Below are positions 6,649-16,500 of a stretch of DNA of 17,064 nt, in pieces. The notes beneath the pieces are model-generated. The model was not told the DNA's origin and did not search any database. It saw only the letters and a list, made by a program, of their open reading frames with translations. Origin of the DNA: Clostridia bacterium (lineage in GTDB: Bacteria; Bacillota_A; Clostridia; Oscillospirales; SIG627); contig JAFVYT010000084.1 of assembly GCA_017508505.1 (NCBI GenBank), forward strand, positions 1 to 17,064. Reading direction: 5' to 3'. Within the stretch, counting starts at the first letter, position 1, and each line of letters opens with the position of its first letter. The position numbers were made by a program, and so were the translations under genes.

Positions 6649-8468
6649 CCGTTTCCTCCCATAATTCTCAAAATGTCCTTGTTTTTCTTCAGCCTCTCCA
6701 CGATGGCGTTCAAGTGATCCCTGCCCTTGATGCCGATGGTCAGGGTCAGAAGGCTCGTCTGAGGAGAGGAGGCTTGGGTATTGATGGCGGAGATGGGGAT
6801 CCGCATTTCCGCCAGGGCGGTGGAAATGGCCGCCATCACGCCGATGTTATCCGCCACCAGAAGCTGCAGGGTGGCGTTGTAGGAATTGGTCTGAGTCTCC
6901 GTGGCGCTCTGCGCCCAGGAGGCGTTGACCCAACGGTCCTTCTCGGGTCCCTGCAGGCCGTCTCTTGCGTGGATGCAGGAGAATTTGTGCACGGAAACGC
7001 CGTAGCCGCGGGTGATAAAGCCGATGATCTCGTCACCGGGCAGGGGAGAGCAGCACTTGGCAAATTTCACCTGACAGCTCTCAAGCCCCTCAATGATGAC
7101 GCCACTCTTGGACTTCTTTTGCTCCTTTTTCTCCGTTTGGGTTTGGGTCACCCCGAGAGAAGCGGGGGTGTGCACGGCAAAGGTGCGGTCGATCTCGTCG
7201 CGGATCTTCACGTGGATCTTGGACAGGGCGATTCCGCCGTAGCCGATGGAGTTGTAAAGGTCGTCCAGACTTTCCATCCCGTGACGTTGGGAGATGGTGG
7301 TCATGATCCTCTCCTTGTCCTCTTCGCTCAGGCCCTTGCGGATTTTTTCAAATTCCTTGTCCACCTCGTTGCGGGCAAGGAGGATGTTTTCCTCTCTTTT
7401 TTCTTTTTTGTACCAGCCGCGGATCTTGTTCTTCGCCTCTCCGCTCTTGACGATCTTCAGCCAGTCACGGCTGGGCCCCTTGGAGGCGGAGGAGGTCAGA
7501 ACCTCCACGATCTGTCCCGTCTGCAGAACGGTGGTGATGGGTGCGATGGCACCGTTGATTTTGATGCCGACCATCTTGTTGCCAACCCCCGAGTGAATGG
7601 CATAGGCAAAGTCGATGCCGCAGGAGCCCGTAGGCAGGGTGACCACGTCTCCCTGAGGGGTAAAGACGAAGATCTCGTCCTCGAAAATGTCGATCTTGAG
7701 AGGAGTCAGGTACTCCTCGGAGTCCATGGTTTTCTGATCGCTTTCCAGAAGCATATGGATCCATTCCAGCTTCTTGTTAATGCCTTCGTCGCTTTTTGCA
7801 CCGCTCTTATACTTCCAGTGTGCGGCGATACCGTACTCGGCGATCTGGTGCATCTCGGCCGTACGGATTTGCACCTCAAAGGGGATGCCGTCCCGTCCGA
7901 TGACCGTGGTGTGAAGGGAGCGGTAGTTGTTTGGCTTCGGGGTGGAAATGTAGTCCTTGAAGCGACCGGGCATGGAATGGTACATCTCGTGGATCAGACC
8001 CAGAACCGTGTAGCAGCTGATCTCCGAATCCACGATGACCCTCACAGCGTAAAAATCGTAGATCTCGTCAAAGCTCTTGCTGGAGCGGTACATCTTGCGG
8101 TAAATGGAGTAGATGCTCTTGATCCTTCCCTTGATGGAATACTCCAGCCCCTGCTCTGAGAGCTTTTCCCCGATTTCCTGCTTGATCCGCTCCACAAAGC
8201 CGATGTTTTCCCCGTATTTGGTTTCGATCCAGCGGTTGATCTCGTCGTAGCCGATGGGGTCCAGATACTGCAGGGCAAGGCTCTCCAATTCCTGCTTGAT
8301 CCTCTGGATACCGAGGCGGTGGGCAAGGGGTGCGTAAACGTGCATGGTTTCCAACGCAATGAGCCTTTGCTTGGCCTCCTGATGAGAGGCGAGAGTACGC
8401 ATATTGTGCAGGCGGTCGCAGAGCTTGATGAGGATCACGCGGATGTCGCGGCTCATGGCCAAAAACAT
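6645..8468 (-). CDS. rel: (p)ppGpp synthetase/hydrolase Rel, C-terminal fragment
   Basis: A 607-residue open frame carrying most of a long RelA/SpoT protein. It begins inside the HD domain; the last metal-site Asp is Asp18 in LCDRLHNMRT. It contains the whole synthetase domain, including GRIKSIYSIYRKM (114-126), FDEIYDFYAVRV (133-144) and the HTTVIGRDGIPFEVQIRT region (186-203). A TGS domain follows (about 260-325), then the zinc-finger/RIS region with CQVKFAKCCSPLPGD (465-479) and a C-terminal ACT domain (about 534-605). The N-terminal 120 residues lie in another frame (8474-8839). Joined in frame, the protein would be about 730 residues, normal for Rel. The ATG at 8468 stands five bases after the TGA of the upstream frame, so reinitiation is conceivable, but there is no strong ribosome binding site. 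If made alone, it would keep the synthetase but lack a complete hydrolase. Confidence 0.85.
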   Translation of the reverse strand: MFLAMSRDIRVILIKLCDRLHNMRTLASHQEAKQRLIALETMHVYAPLAHRLGIQRIKQELESLALQYLDPIGYDEINRWIETKYGENIGFVERIKQEIGEKLSEQGLEYSIKGRIKSIYSIYRKMYRSSKSFDEIYDFYAVRVIVDSEISCYTVLGLIHEMYHSMPGRFKDYISTPKPNNYRSLHTTVIGRDGIPFEVQIRTAEMHQIAEYGIAAHWKYKSGAKSDEGINKKLEWIHMLLESDQKTMDSEEYLTPLKIDIFEDEIFVFTPQGDVVTLPTGSCGIDFAYAIHSGVGNKMVGIKINGAIAPITTVLQTGQIVEVLTSSASKGPSRDWLKIVKSGEAKNKIRGWYKKEKREENILLARNEVDKEFEKIRKGLSEEDKERIMTTISQRHGMESLDDLYNSIGYGGIALSKIHVKIRDEIDRTFAVHTPASLGVTQTQTEKKEQKKSKSGVIIEGLESCQVKFAKCCSPLPGDEIIGFITRGYGVSVHKFSCIHARDGLQGPEKDRWVNASWAQSATETQTNSYNATLQLLVADNIGVMAAISTALAEMRIPISAINTQASSPQTSLLTLTIGIKGRDHLNAIVERLKKNKDILRIMGGNG

Positions 8469-8473
8469 CTTTC

Positions 8474-8490
8474 TCAGGTTCTCTCGATGT
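8474..8490 (-). other. rel: Frameshift site in rel (GAGAGA run)
   Basis: On the minus strand the sequence reads ATC GAG AGA ACC TGA, ending the N-terminal frame. Removing one GA pair from the GAGAGA run (8480-8485) gives ATC GAG AAC CTG AGA AAG ATG, that is H-I-E-N-L-R-K-M-F-L-A-M. This restores the conserved ENxRKMFxAM segment of Rel proteins with the correct spacing. It is therefore a two-base insertion in a short dinucleotide run, or an assembly error. No classical -1 slippery heptamer is present. Confidence 0.85.
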
Positions 8491-8839
8491 GCTCCTCCTC
8501 CTTGTCCTCAAAGGGGATGGCAACGAGCTTGGTCAATCCGTCCACCAAAATCTTGACGCTTGCGCCGAAGAGGGCCTCAATCCCCTCCAAGCTCTGCCCG
8601 GGGCAATCCTCCACGATGTCGTGCAGGAGCGCGGCGCAGATGGCATCGGTGTCCAGATTGAGCTCTGCACAGATTTCCGCTACGGCAAGGGGATGGTAGA
8701 TATACTCCTCCCCGGATTTGCGGAACTGACCGCAGTGGGCCTCCTCCGCATAAAGGAAGGCCTTGCGGATCTTTTCCTTGTCGTATTTTTTGCCGCTTTC
8801 GTCCAGAAGCGAAAAGAGTCTTTGGGTATCGGCTGCCAT
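8474..8839 (-). CDS. rel: (p)ppGpp synthetase/hydrolase Rel, N-terminal HD fragment
   Basis: A 121-residue frame carrying the first part of the Rel hydrolase (HD) domain. H-x-G-Q-x-R with Arg40, His49 in YHP, His73-Asp74 in LLHDIVED, and Glu77-Asp78 match the known hydrolase residues of Rel enzymes with a constant offset. The domain is cut after VDGLTKLVAIPFEDKEEEHIE, where the frame runs into Arg-Thr-stop instead of continuing into the C-terminal fragment. The final catalytic Asp is therefore missing from this piece. The ATG at 8839 is the natural start. A GGAAA lies about 13 nt upstream, which is weak. A good promoter at 8898-8926 makes this the first gene of the minus-strand operon. Confidence 0.85.
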   Translation of the reverse strand: MAADTQRLFSLLDESGKKYDKEKIRKAFLYAEEAHCGQFRKSGEEYIYHPLAVAEICAELNLDTDAICAALLHDIVEDCPGQSLEGIEALFGASVKILVDGLTKLVAIPFEDKEEEHIERT

Positions 8840-8897
8840 TGCTTGTGCCCGTTTCCTTTCTTTGAATCAAGGGTATAGAAATCGATCTTAATACTTT

Positions 8898-8926
8898 ATT
8901 ATATAACAAGAGATTAAAAAAAACAA
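8898..8926 (-). promoter_or_regulatory. Promoter of the rel-dtd-hemZ-kinase-flippase operon
   Basis: On the minus strand, TTGTTT (8926-8921) and a perfect TATAAT (8903-8898) are separated by 17 nt. Transcription should start near 8891, about 52 nt before the rel ATG. Confidence 0.8.
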
Positions 8927-8949
8927 GAGGGAAGCGCTATCCCAATGAA

Positions 8950-8983
8950 AAAAGAACGGAGGTACGACGACCTCCGTTCTTTT
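8950..8983. terminator. Terminator downstream of the aldo/keto reductase
   Basis: A 14-bp perfect stem, AAAAGAACGGAGGT (8950-8963) with ACCTCCGTTCTTTT (8970-8983), closes a 6-nt loop. The minus-strand transcript reads into TTTTTTCATTG, so it ends the reductase mRNA one base after its stop codon and insulates the rel promoter. The T-run on the plus side makes it potentially bidirectional. Confidence 0.9.
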
Positions 8984-8984
8984 G

Positions 8985-10178
8985 TTATTTGCTTTCCTCT
9001 CGCGCCTTTTTTGCCAAAAGCTCTCGATTTCGGCTGATGCTTGCCCAGGAGGGCATCTCCCGCAGGATCCCGTCAAGCTTTCCGAGTACCTCGGGGATGG
9101 CGATTTTCTGGGGGCAGATCCGACTGCAGGCACCGCAGCCGATGCAGGCGGCGGGCTTTTTCTGATCCGGCAAAAACTCCATTCGCATGGAGGCATTTGC
9201 GCTTCGGACCACTTGAAGCTCGTTGTAGATCGAAAGCATCATGGGGATATCCAGCCCCTTGGGACAGCCCTTTAGGCAGTATCCGCATCCGGTGCAGGGC
9301 ACGGAATTCTGGAGGTGCTCCGCAATGGCAAAAAGGATCTCCCGTTCCCTTTGGGAAAGGGGGTTCTCCCGCTGAAAATATCCGATGTTTTTCTCGAGCT
9401 GGGAGAGGTCCGACATTCCGCTCAGCACCACCGTTACCCCGGGAATGTCGTGGAAAAAGCGGAAGGCGCTCTCCACGGGATCCTTTGCGCCGTCGGAGCA
9501 AAGGATCCTGCGGTTCTCCTCGGAGAGATTGGCGAGCTTTCCGCCCCGCAGAGGCTCCATGACCCAAACGGGGATACCCCGCTCGTTCAGGAGGGCCACC
9601 TTTTCCTTCGCATTCTGAAGGGTGTAGTCCAGATAGTTGAGCTGGATCTGGCAAAACTCCATATGCTCCCCGTATCGGTCCAGAAAGGTACGCATCACCT
9701 CAAGGCTCCCGTGAGTGGAAAAGCCCAGATGCCGAATGCGACCGAGGCGCTTTTGCTCCAAAAAGTAATCCATAATGCCCCAGCGGGGATCGCTGTAGGT
9801 GTGAAGGGAGTTTTCAAAGACGTTGTGCAGCAGGTAGAAGTCAAAATACTCCACTCCGCACTTTTTCAATTGTTCCTCAAAGATTTCTCGAGGGCGATAC
9901 TCCTTTACGATCTGATGCCCGGGGTACTTGTCCGCAAGCAGAAAGCTTTCGCGGGGATATTTTGAGAGGATGCGTCCCATCACCACCTCACTCCGGCCCT
10001 CGTGATAGGGATAGGCCGTGTCGAAGTAGTTGACTCCCGCCTCCATGGCAAGACGCACCATCCGCTCGGTTTCCTTTATGTCGATGTCTCCCGGGCCGCC
10101 CTCCGGCAGGCGGGGAAGACGCATACAGCCCATTCCCAAAAGGGGCAAGGTCGTATCCTGAAATTTTCTTTTGATCAT
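8985..10178 (-). CDS. Aldo/keto reductase with C-terminal 4Fe-4S ferredoxin domain
   Basis: A 397-residue cytoplasmic oxidoreductase. The N-terminal TIM-barrel has the catalytic tetrad of the aldo/keto reductases: Asp53 and Tyr58 in FDTAYPYHEG, Lys84 in ADKYPG and His118 in LLHNV. A C-terminal extension holds two cysteine motifs, CTGCGYCLKGCP (Cys295, 298, 301, 305) and CIGCGACSRICP (Cys345, 348, 351, 355), enough for two 4Fe-4S clusters. This fused architecture is common in anaerobic Firmicutes, but the physiological substrate is generally unknown. AAGGATGG lies about 10 nt before the ATG. It is transcribed alone, from the promoter at 10211-10239 to the terminator at 8950-8983, divergently from the adhesin. 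Confidence 0.92.
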   Translation of the reverse strand: MIKRKFQDTTLPLLGMGCMRLPRLPEGGPGDIDIKETERMVRLAMEAGVNYFDTAYPYHEGRSEVVMGRILSKYPRESFLLADKYPGHQIVKEYRPREIFEEQLKKCGVEYFDFYLLHNVFENSLHTYSDPRWGIMDYFLEQKRLGRIRHLGFSTHGSLEVMRTFLDRYGEHMEFCQIQLNYLDYTLQNAKEKVALLNERGIPVWVMEPLRGGKLANLSEENRRILCSDGAKDPVESAFRFFHDIPGVTVVLSGMSDLSQLEKNIGYFQRENPLSQREREILFAIAEHLQNSVPCTGCGYCLKGCPKGLDIPMMLSIYNELQVVRSANASMRMEFLPDQKKPAACIGCGACSRICPQKIAIPEVLGKLDGILREMPSWASISRNRELLAKKAREESK

Positions 10179-10210
10179 ATCGCTTTTTCCATCCTTATTT
10201 TACTGCTTTT

Positions 10211-10239
10211 ATTCTAGCACGGCGAGGTCTTCTTCGCAA
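10211..10239 (-). promoter_or_regulatory. Promoter of the aldo/keto reductase
   Basis: On the minus strand, TTGCGA (10239-10234) and TAGAAT (10216-10211) are spaced 17 nt apart. The ATG lies about 33 nt downstream of the -10 box. Confidence 0.6.
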
Positions 10240-10282
10240 CAAAAAAATTCATCTTTTTTGAGAATTATTTTTATCAAGGGTA

Positions 10283-10312
10283 TTGATTTTTAACCTTATA
10301 TTATAGTAAAAT
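10283..10312 (+). promoter_or_regulatory. Probable promoter of the adhesin gene
   Basis: TTGATT (10283-10288) and TAAAAT (10307-10312) are separated by 18 nt in a very AT-rich segment. Overlapping alternatives such as TATAGT (10302-10307) exist, so the exact -10 is uncertain. The leader to the ATG at 10507 would be about 190 nt, long for a simple promoter-gene unit. Apart from the hairpin at 10322-10354, I see no recognisable element in that leader. Confidence 0.45.
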
Positions 10313-10321
10313 GAGACAAGG

Positions 10322-10354
10322 AAAAGTGAAAGAAGCTCTTGCATTTTCACTTTT
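10322..10354 (+). promoter_or_regulatory. Hairpin at the 5' end of the adhesin leader
   Basis: AAAAGTGAAA (10322-10331) pairs perfectly with TTTCACTTTT (10345-10354) around a 13-nt loop. It starts only a few bases after the predicted transcription start. It lacks a proper T-run after the stem. A 5'-end mRNA-stabilising hairpin is a reasonable reading; weak attenuation is the alternative. Confidence 0.45.
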
Positions 10355-10506
10355 ATACACCTTCTCTTTTTCTCCATCGGAGCCGAAGAGGAGAATGCGC
10401 ATCTCAGCCGGAAAAAGGGATGGGGCAAAGGGCTTTTCTTATGGCCTCGGCTTTCTTCCCGATTTCCATCGACAGCCTTGCTCTTCATTATGGAAAGGAG
10501 TACCCA

Positions 10507-13500
10507 ATGAAAAAGAATTTAACCAAGCGTCTGGTGTCCTTGCTGCTCTGTGCGACGATGCTTCTGGGACTGTTCCCCGCGAGCTTTGTCAGCGCCGCGG
10601 CAGGGGACAGCGGAACCATCTCGACGGTGAACGGTGCCGCAGGCTCAAAGCTTGTGGATCCCTCCAACCTTCACGGGTGGAAGGAGTTCTTCGGCGCAGA
10701 CTTTTTGAATACGCAGAATGCGGGCGGCGTATGGGCGGATAAGTCCGTCTTCCTCTCTGCCGCAGATTTTAAAGAAAAGATGAACAAAGGTGAGAGCATC
10801 ACCGGCAACGCTGCGTATCAGAACCTTTCCGTGGACGCGGACAACTTCCTCGTGTCTCTCTCGGCCATTGCGGCCACCAAGGAGATCACGGGATATTCCG
10901 CCATTCCCACGGATACCGTCTTCGTACTCGACCTTTCCCAGTCCATGGACAGAGGACAGTACGTCCCCACTATGGTAGCGGCGGCCAACGATGCCATCGA
11001 CACGCTTCTGAGCCTGAATCTTCACAACCGCATCAGTGTTGTGCTCTATTCCGGCCGCAGCACCACGGGAAGCTCCAACCTTTCTCACGCTACCGTTTTG
11101 CTTCCCTTGGATCGCTATACCAAGACCGGCAACGGCTACGTTTATTGCGGCGGCTCAGCGAGCGAAACCACCGTATCGGTTGCCCCGGGTGTTCGCAATG
11201 CCAAGGGGCAGCAGGTGACCGGCTCCAAGACGACTCAGGGCGGTACCTATATTCAGAGTGGCCTTTACCTTGCCTACGGCGAATTTGAAAAGGCCTACAA
11301 AAACGGCACCACCGTCATAGAAAGTGACCTCATTCAGGGCGGTACCAAGCGTATGCCCGTCATCGCGCTGATGAGCGACGGTCAGCCTACTGCCGCGACG
11401 GATCAGTACAGCACCTTCACCCGTTCGAGCAATTCCGTCGGCGGCGTGACCAATTACGGAGACGGCACGGCCAACACCAACACCATTACCTTCCTGACTC
11501 AGCTTACCGCAAAATGGGTCAAGGAGTCCGTTTCCGATTGGTATGAGAACGACGCCCTCTTTTACACGCTTTACTTAAAGGGTGCAAACGATTCCTCCGA
11601 GAACCCCACCCTGAAGCCCTCCTCCTCCGGCACGACGTTGGATACGTGGTGGAAGTCCTACCTCAATGCTGCAGACGGTGCAAACGTCTCCTTCCGCGTC
11701 TCGCAGAACAGCTCCTTCAGCATCGTTCGAGACAGCGTGGTAGACCAGGTTCCCGCAGTCAATCCTGCCACGGAGGCCTATAATCTTGACTGGCAAGCTG
11801 CTCAGAACTACGTGAATAAGGCCTTCAACGCCACGAACGCCACTGCCTTCCGAAACGCCTTCAAGGACATCGTGCAGACCATCATTGCCCAGTCCCGCTA
11901 CTATCCCACGATGATTCAGGGCAAGGATAATACCTCCAGCGGCTACATCACCATCGAGGATCCCATCGGTGCCTTTATGGAGGTCAAGGAGATCGAGGGC
12001 ATCGACATCGGCGGCCACCTCTTCACAGGGGAAGCGCTGGTGCAGATGATGCTCGACAATGAATTCGGAAGCCGCGACGAATATACCGAAAACGGCCGGC
12101 TTCTCATCGAGGCCATTATGGAGCGCGTGGGCGTCACCGAGCCTGTCGCCATTGCATTGGCGGAGGAGGCTTGGGCTCACGGGCAGCTCGGCTATGACGC
12201 CGTCACCCGAAAATACAGCAACTATATCGGCTGGTATGCGGATAAGGACAACCGCTACGTCGGCTTCTGGCACGACGGCCACACCATTGCCGACGTCCCC
12301 GCAGGGGCCACTCAGATTATGAAGAGCTACGGCTTCTACGGTGTGATTGACGAGTCCATCTCCGACTCCAACATTCAGGGGACGGATATGATGCACGTGG
12401 CCGTCCGCGTCGCGGTGGATCTCGCGACGGGACAGCAGGAGGTGACACTGGGCATCCCTGCGGCACTCATTCCCTTGGTTCTTTACGAGGTTACGGTCAA
12501 CGCCAACCGCATTGATGCGGCCACCGAGGCCTCGATGAAGGTCACCGGTGCCACGCACCCCATCCGACTTCTCTTCGAGGTGGGGCTGAGAGACGACATC
12601 AACGAATTGACCGTAGATTCCATCGTTTCCGGTACCGATCACTATCATACGGATGTGAACGGAAACTTCGTGTTCTATACCAATCGCTGGGGTGACAACC
12701 ACGGGGTGGAGGGTGGCACGCTGGTGCATCCCGATCCCACCGCACACACCGCCTCCATTTCTCACTACAACCCCTCGACCATGAACGAGCGGTACTACTA
12801 CAATCAGGATTCCGCGATTTATACGGATACAAACGGCACCCGCTATACCGGAAACACCGCTCCCACGGGGGACGGCTACTACCATCTGGAGTATATCTTC
12901 CGTGCGACGCAAAACGGCGGCCCTGCCGAGATCGTCAAGAACTACCGCAGGATCACCGTGCAGTCCATTGCCCACGCCGAAAAGAATGCCGATGCCAACA
13001 CCTGGTACATCCCCGGCGGCACGATGCGCTACGACATCACCGCTTATGAGTTCCCCAAGACCGAAAACACCACCGGAACCCTCGGCTTTATCGTGGATAC
13101 GGACATTCCCGGCTACAGCGAGGGCAAGTACGAGGTTTACGAGCTTCACGGCAACAACGGACGTCTTGTGCTCGGTCAGACCACCGGTATTGAATTGACC
13201 AAAAAGATCGCCGTGGTGGTCCCCGGCACCGAAACGGAGGACTTTGTGCTGAACGTGGCCTTTGCGGCTCCCGCAGGCACCGTCCTTCCCGAAACCGTCA
13301 AGGTTTCCTATGACCGCAGAACCTACGTGGAAATGGACATCGATGACGTCAGCGTCACCTTGGATGCCAATCAGTCCGCTTGGATCTTTGGTCTTCCCGC
13401 AGGGGTCACCTACACCGTGACCGAGGAAAATCACGAGGATTACGAGCCCGCCGCTCCCACCGTCTCCGGTACCGTGGTCGACGGCAAGATTACCCCCGTG

Positions 13501-16500
13501 GAGTTCCGCAACGTGGCAAAGGAATTGGGCCGCGTGGTCATCACCAAAAAGGTTGAGCATCCCTTTGAAAATAAGCAATTCCCGGCAAACACCACCTTTG
13601 ACTTCATCGCTACCTTGACCGATGAAAACGGAAACCCCGTCGCCTCTGCCGACGTTTCCACCTCCGCGGGCATTCAGACCACCTCCGCCCAAGGACAGTT
13701 CTCCTTCCGTCTTGCCGACGGACAGTCCCTTGCCATCAACGCTCTTCCCGACGGCACCAACGTTTCGGTGGAGGAGGTCAACCTTCCCGGGTACTTTACC
13801 GTTTCTCAGGCCGTTCAGTCTGTCAAGTCCGAGTACAACACGGTCAAGGAAATGACCTTTACCAACACCTATACTCCCGCTGCCGTTTACGGCTCTGACG
13901 TGAAGATCAGCGGCACCAAGCTCTTGGACGGCAGAGAGTGGCAGGACTTCGACGCCTATCGCTTCAGCCTGCAGTATTGGAACGGCGTAAGCTGGCAGAC
14001 CCTCGCGGGCGGTCAGGATGCCGAGGCGACCAAGGCCGATCCCACCTTTAACCTCTCCGACGTGATCGCCGGCTTTGTCTTCGACCGCGAGGGAAGCTAC
14101 CGCTTCTGGATCGTGGAGGAGGAGGGAGATTTGGGCGGTGTCCGCTACGACTCCTCCGTGCGTGAGTTCGTGGTCAACGTGGAGGACGATTGGAGCGGTG
14201 CTTATCGCATCACCTCTGTGGAAGCCTCCACCAATCGTGTGCGCGTTTCCTCCACCACCCTGAACGGCACCACCGAGTACACCGTGGAAACGGACTTTAC
14301 CAACGTCTACGAGGCCAAGTCCACCTTTACCGACCTTTCCGGCACCAAGACCCTTTCCGGCGATAAGCTGGAGAGCTACGTGGGTGAAAACGGCTTCGCC
14401 TTCGAGCTTTACTCTGCCTCCCTGAAGGGCGGTACCGTTTCCGAGGATGCCCTCGTTTACACCGCTCATCTTGACGAGGAAGGGAAGCTCTCCTTCGATC
14501 ACAACTACATCGGTCATCTGCTCTTTGACCGAGTCGGCACCTATTACTTTATCATCCGCGAGGCTCAGAACGGCAGAGACCCCCTGATGGTCTTTGACGA
14601 GACCTATTACGAGGTCAAGGTCACGGTTACGGACAATCTGGTCGGCGGCCTTGTGGCCGAGACCGAGGTGATCCGCGTTTCGGGGAATACCCGCACCGCC
14701 GTGCAGGCCGACGAGATCGATTTTGCAAACACCCGTCTTCCCGATCCCGTGTTTGCGGTCATTCCCGGCCTGAAGGCCTATAACCTTGCCCTTACCGACG
14801 GAATGTTTACCTTCGACCTTTATCGGGCAAGCCTTTCCGGCAACACCTACACCCCCGAGGGCTCTGCGCTTCTCTCCGCTCAGAATGCGGCGGACGGCTC
14901 CTTTACTCTGAAGGATTCCGCGAGCTCCGAGATCCTGAAATTTACCGAGGCGGGGGATTACCACTTTGCCGTGACCGAGCGTCTCCCGAGCGGTGTTACC
15001 GCAGCCGCTCCTACCGCAAACGGCATCACCTACGATACCACCGTCTACGGCATCACCGTCCGTGTGACCGAGAGCGTGGTGAACGGCAGAAGCACTCTTT
15101 CCTACACCCTCCTTGTGAACGGCACTGCAGGCGGCAGCGTTTCCTTCGAAAACCGCTACGATGCCTCTGCCGCAGGAGACCTTGTCCTACAGGGTGAAAA
15201 GACTCTGGACGGCAAGACGAGCGGAACCGAGGTCTTCTCCTTCGAGCTTTGCGAGGCACGGGTGAACGGCAACGACGTCACCGTCGGCGCTCAGCTCGAC
15301 GTGGCATCTCCCGTGAACGGCACCTTCACCTTTAAGCCTCTCTCCTACACCTCCCTTTCCGACGTGGGAACCTACTACTATGTGATCAGAGAGGTGATCC
15401 CCGCCGCTGTGGATACCAATCTCACTCTGAAGGGCATCACCTATGATGCAAGTGAGTATCTGGTGAAGGTTGTGGTCAGCGACAACGGCGACGGCACCCT
15501 TTCCGTGGTCCACACCGTAACCAAAAACGGCGCTTCCGCCGAGATCGCCTTTGCAAACACCTACTCCATCACCGCTTCCTCCGACGTTGTCATCGGCGGT
15601 GAGAAGATCGCAAAGCACTTTACTCTCAAGGACGGTGACTTCAGCTTCGACCTGTATCACGCCACCGTGAACGGCAACGACGTGACCCTTGGCTCGAAGA
15701 TCGAGTCCAAAACCAACGCAAACGGGGCATTCTCCTTCACCCCCATCACCTATGATTCTCTCTCCGACGTGGGAACCCACTACTACGTGGTCAAGGAGAG
15801 TCTGCCTATCGCGGCAGGAGCAGGCGGGGTGGCAGAAGGAATCTCCTATGACAGATCCGAGTTTTTGGTGAAGGTCGTGGTCAGCGATAACGGCGACGGT
15901 ACCCTTTCTGTGGTCCGCACCGTGACCAAAAACGGCGTTGCCGCCGAGATCCGCTTTGAAAACGAATACGGCATTACGACTCCCGGTGCCATCACCGTCA
16001 GCGGTGAAAAGACCCTGACGGACAAGACCCTTGCCGACGGCGTGTACACCTTCGAGCTTTACAAGGCTACGGTTGACGCCCAGGGCAAGGTGGAGACCGT
16101 GGGAGCCGCTCTTGACACCAAGAAGAATCTGGACGGCAAGTTCACCTTTGATGCCATCACCTTTGATTCTCTCTCCGACGTGGGTGTACACTACTTTGCC
16201 GTGAAGGAGTCCGTTCCCGCCGCTGCCACCTCCGACGGCGTTCTGGCAGGCGTCAAATACGACACCCGTCTGTACCTTGTGGCCGTGACCGTGACCGACA
16301 ACGGGGACGGCACCCTCGGCGTTACCTCCAAGACGACGCTGGACGGAGCCGACGCTACCATCCGTTTTGAGAACAAGTACGGCGTGATGACTCCCGCTAC
16401 CGTGACCCTTGAGGGCGAAAAGACCTTGGACGGCAAGGCACCCAAGGACGGCGAATTCAAGTTTGCCCTCTATTCTGCCTCGAAGCGTGGAAATCAGCTT

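Noticed and set aside
2616..8159. Long plus-strand frames opposite the flippase (2616-3956), hemZ (5069-6331) and rel (6714-8159)
   Set aside because: The minus-strand genes have clear conserved motifs and operon structure. The plus-strand frames are low-complexity shadows with no recognisable protein.
8480..8490. Programmed -1 frameshift in rel
   Set aside because: There is no X-XXY-YYZ slippery heptamer or obvious downstream pseudoknot. A -1 shift would add an extra residue relative to the conserved family spacing, whereas removing two bases fits exactly.
10339..10506. Upstream extension of the adhesin to the ATG at 10339
   Set aside because: It adds 56 residues of untypical sequence before a perfect signal peptide and has no ribosome binding site. 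The ATG at 10507 has AAAGGAG at the right distance.
11575..14964. A 1129-codon open frame on the minus strand opposite the adhesin, and a 576-codon one at 15187-16917
   Set aside because: They mirror the adhesin codon for codon. They stay open because the GC-rich sense codons rarely give antisense stops. They show no domain, are Gly/His/Val-rich and lack ribosome binding sites.
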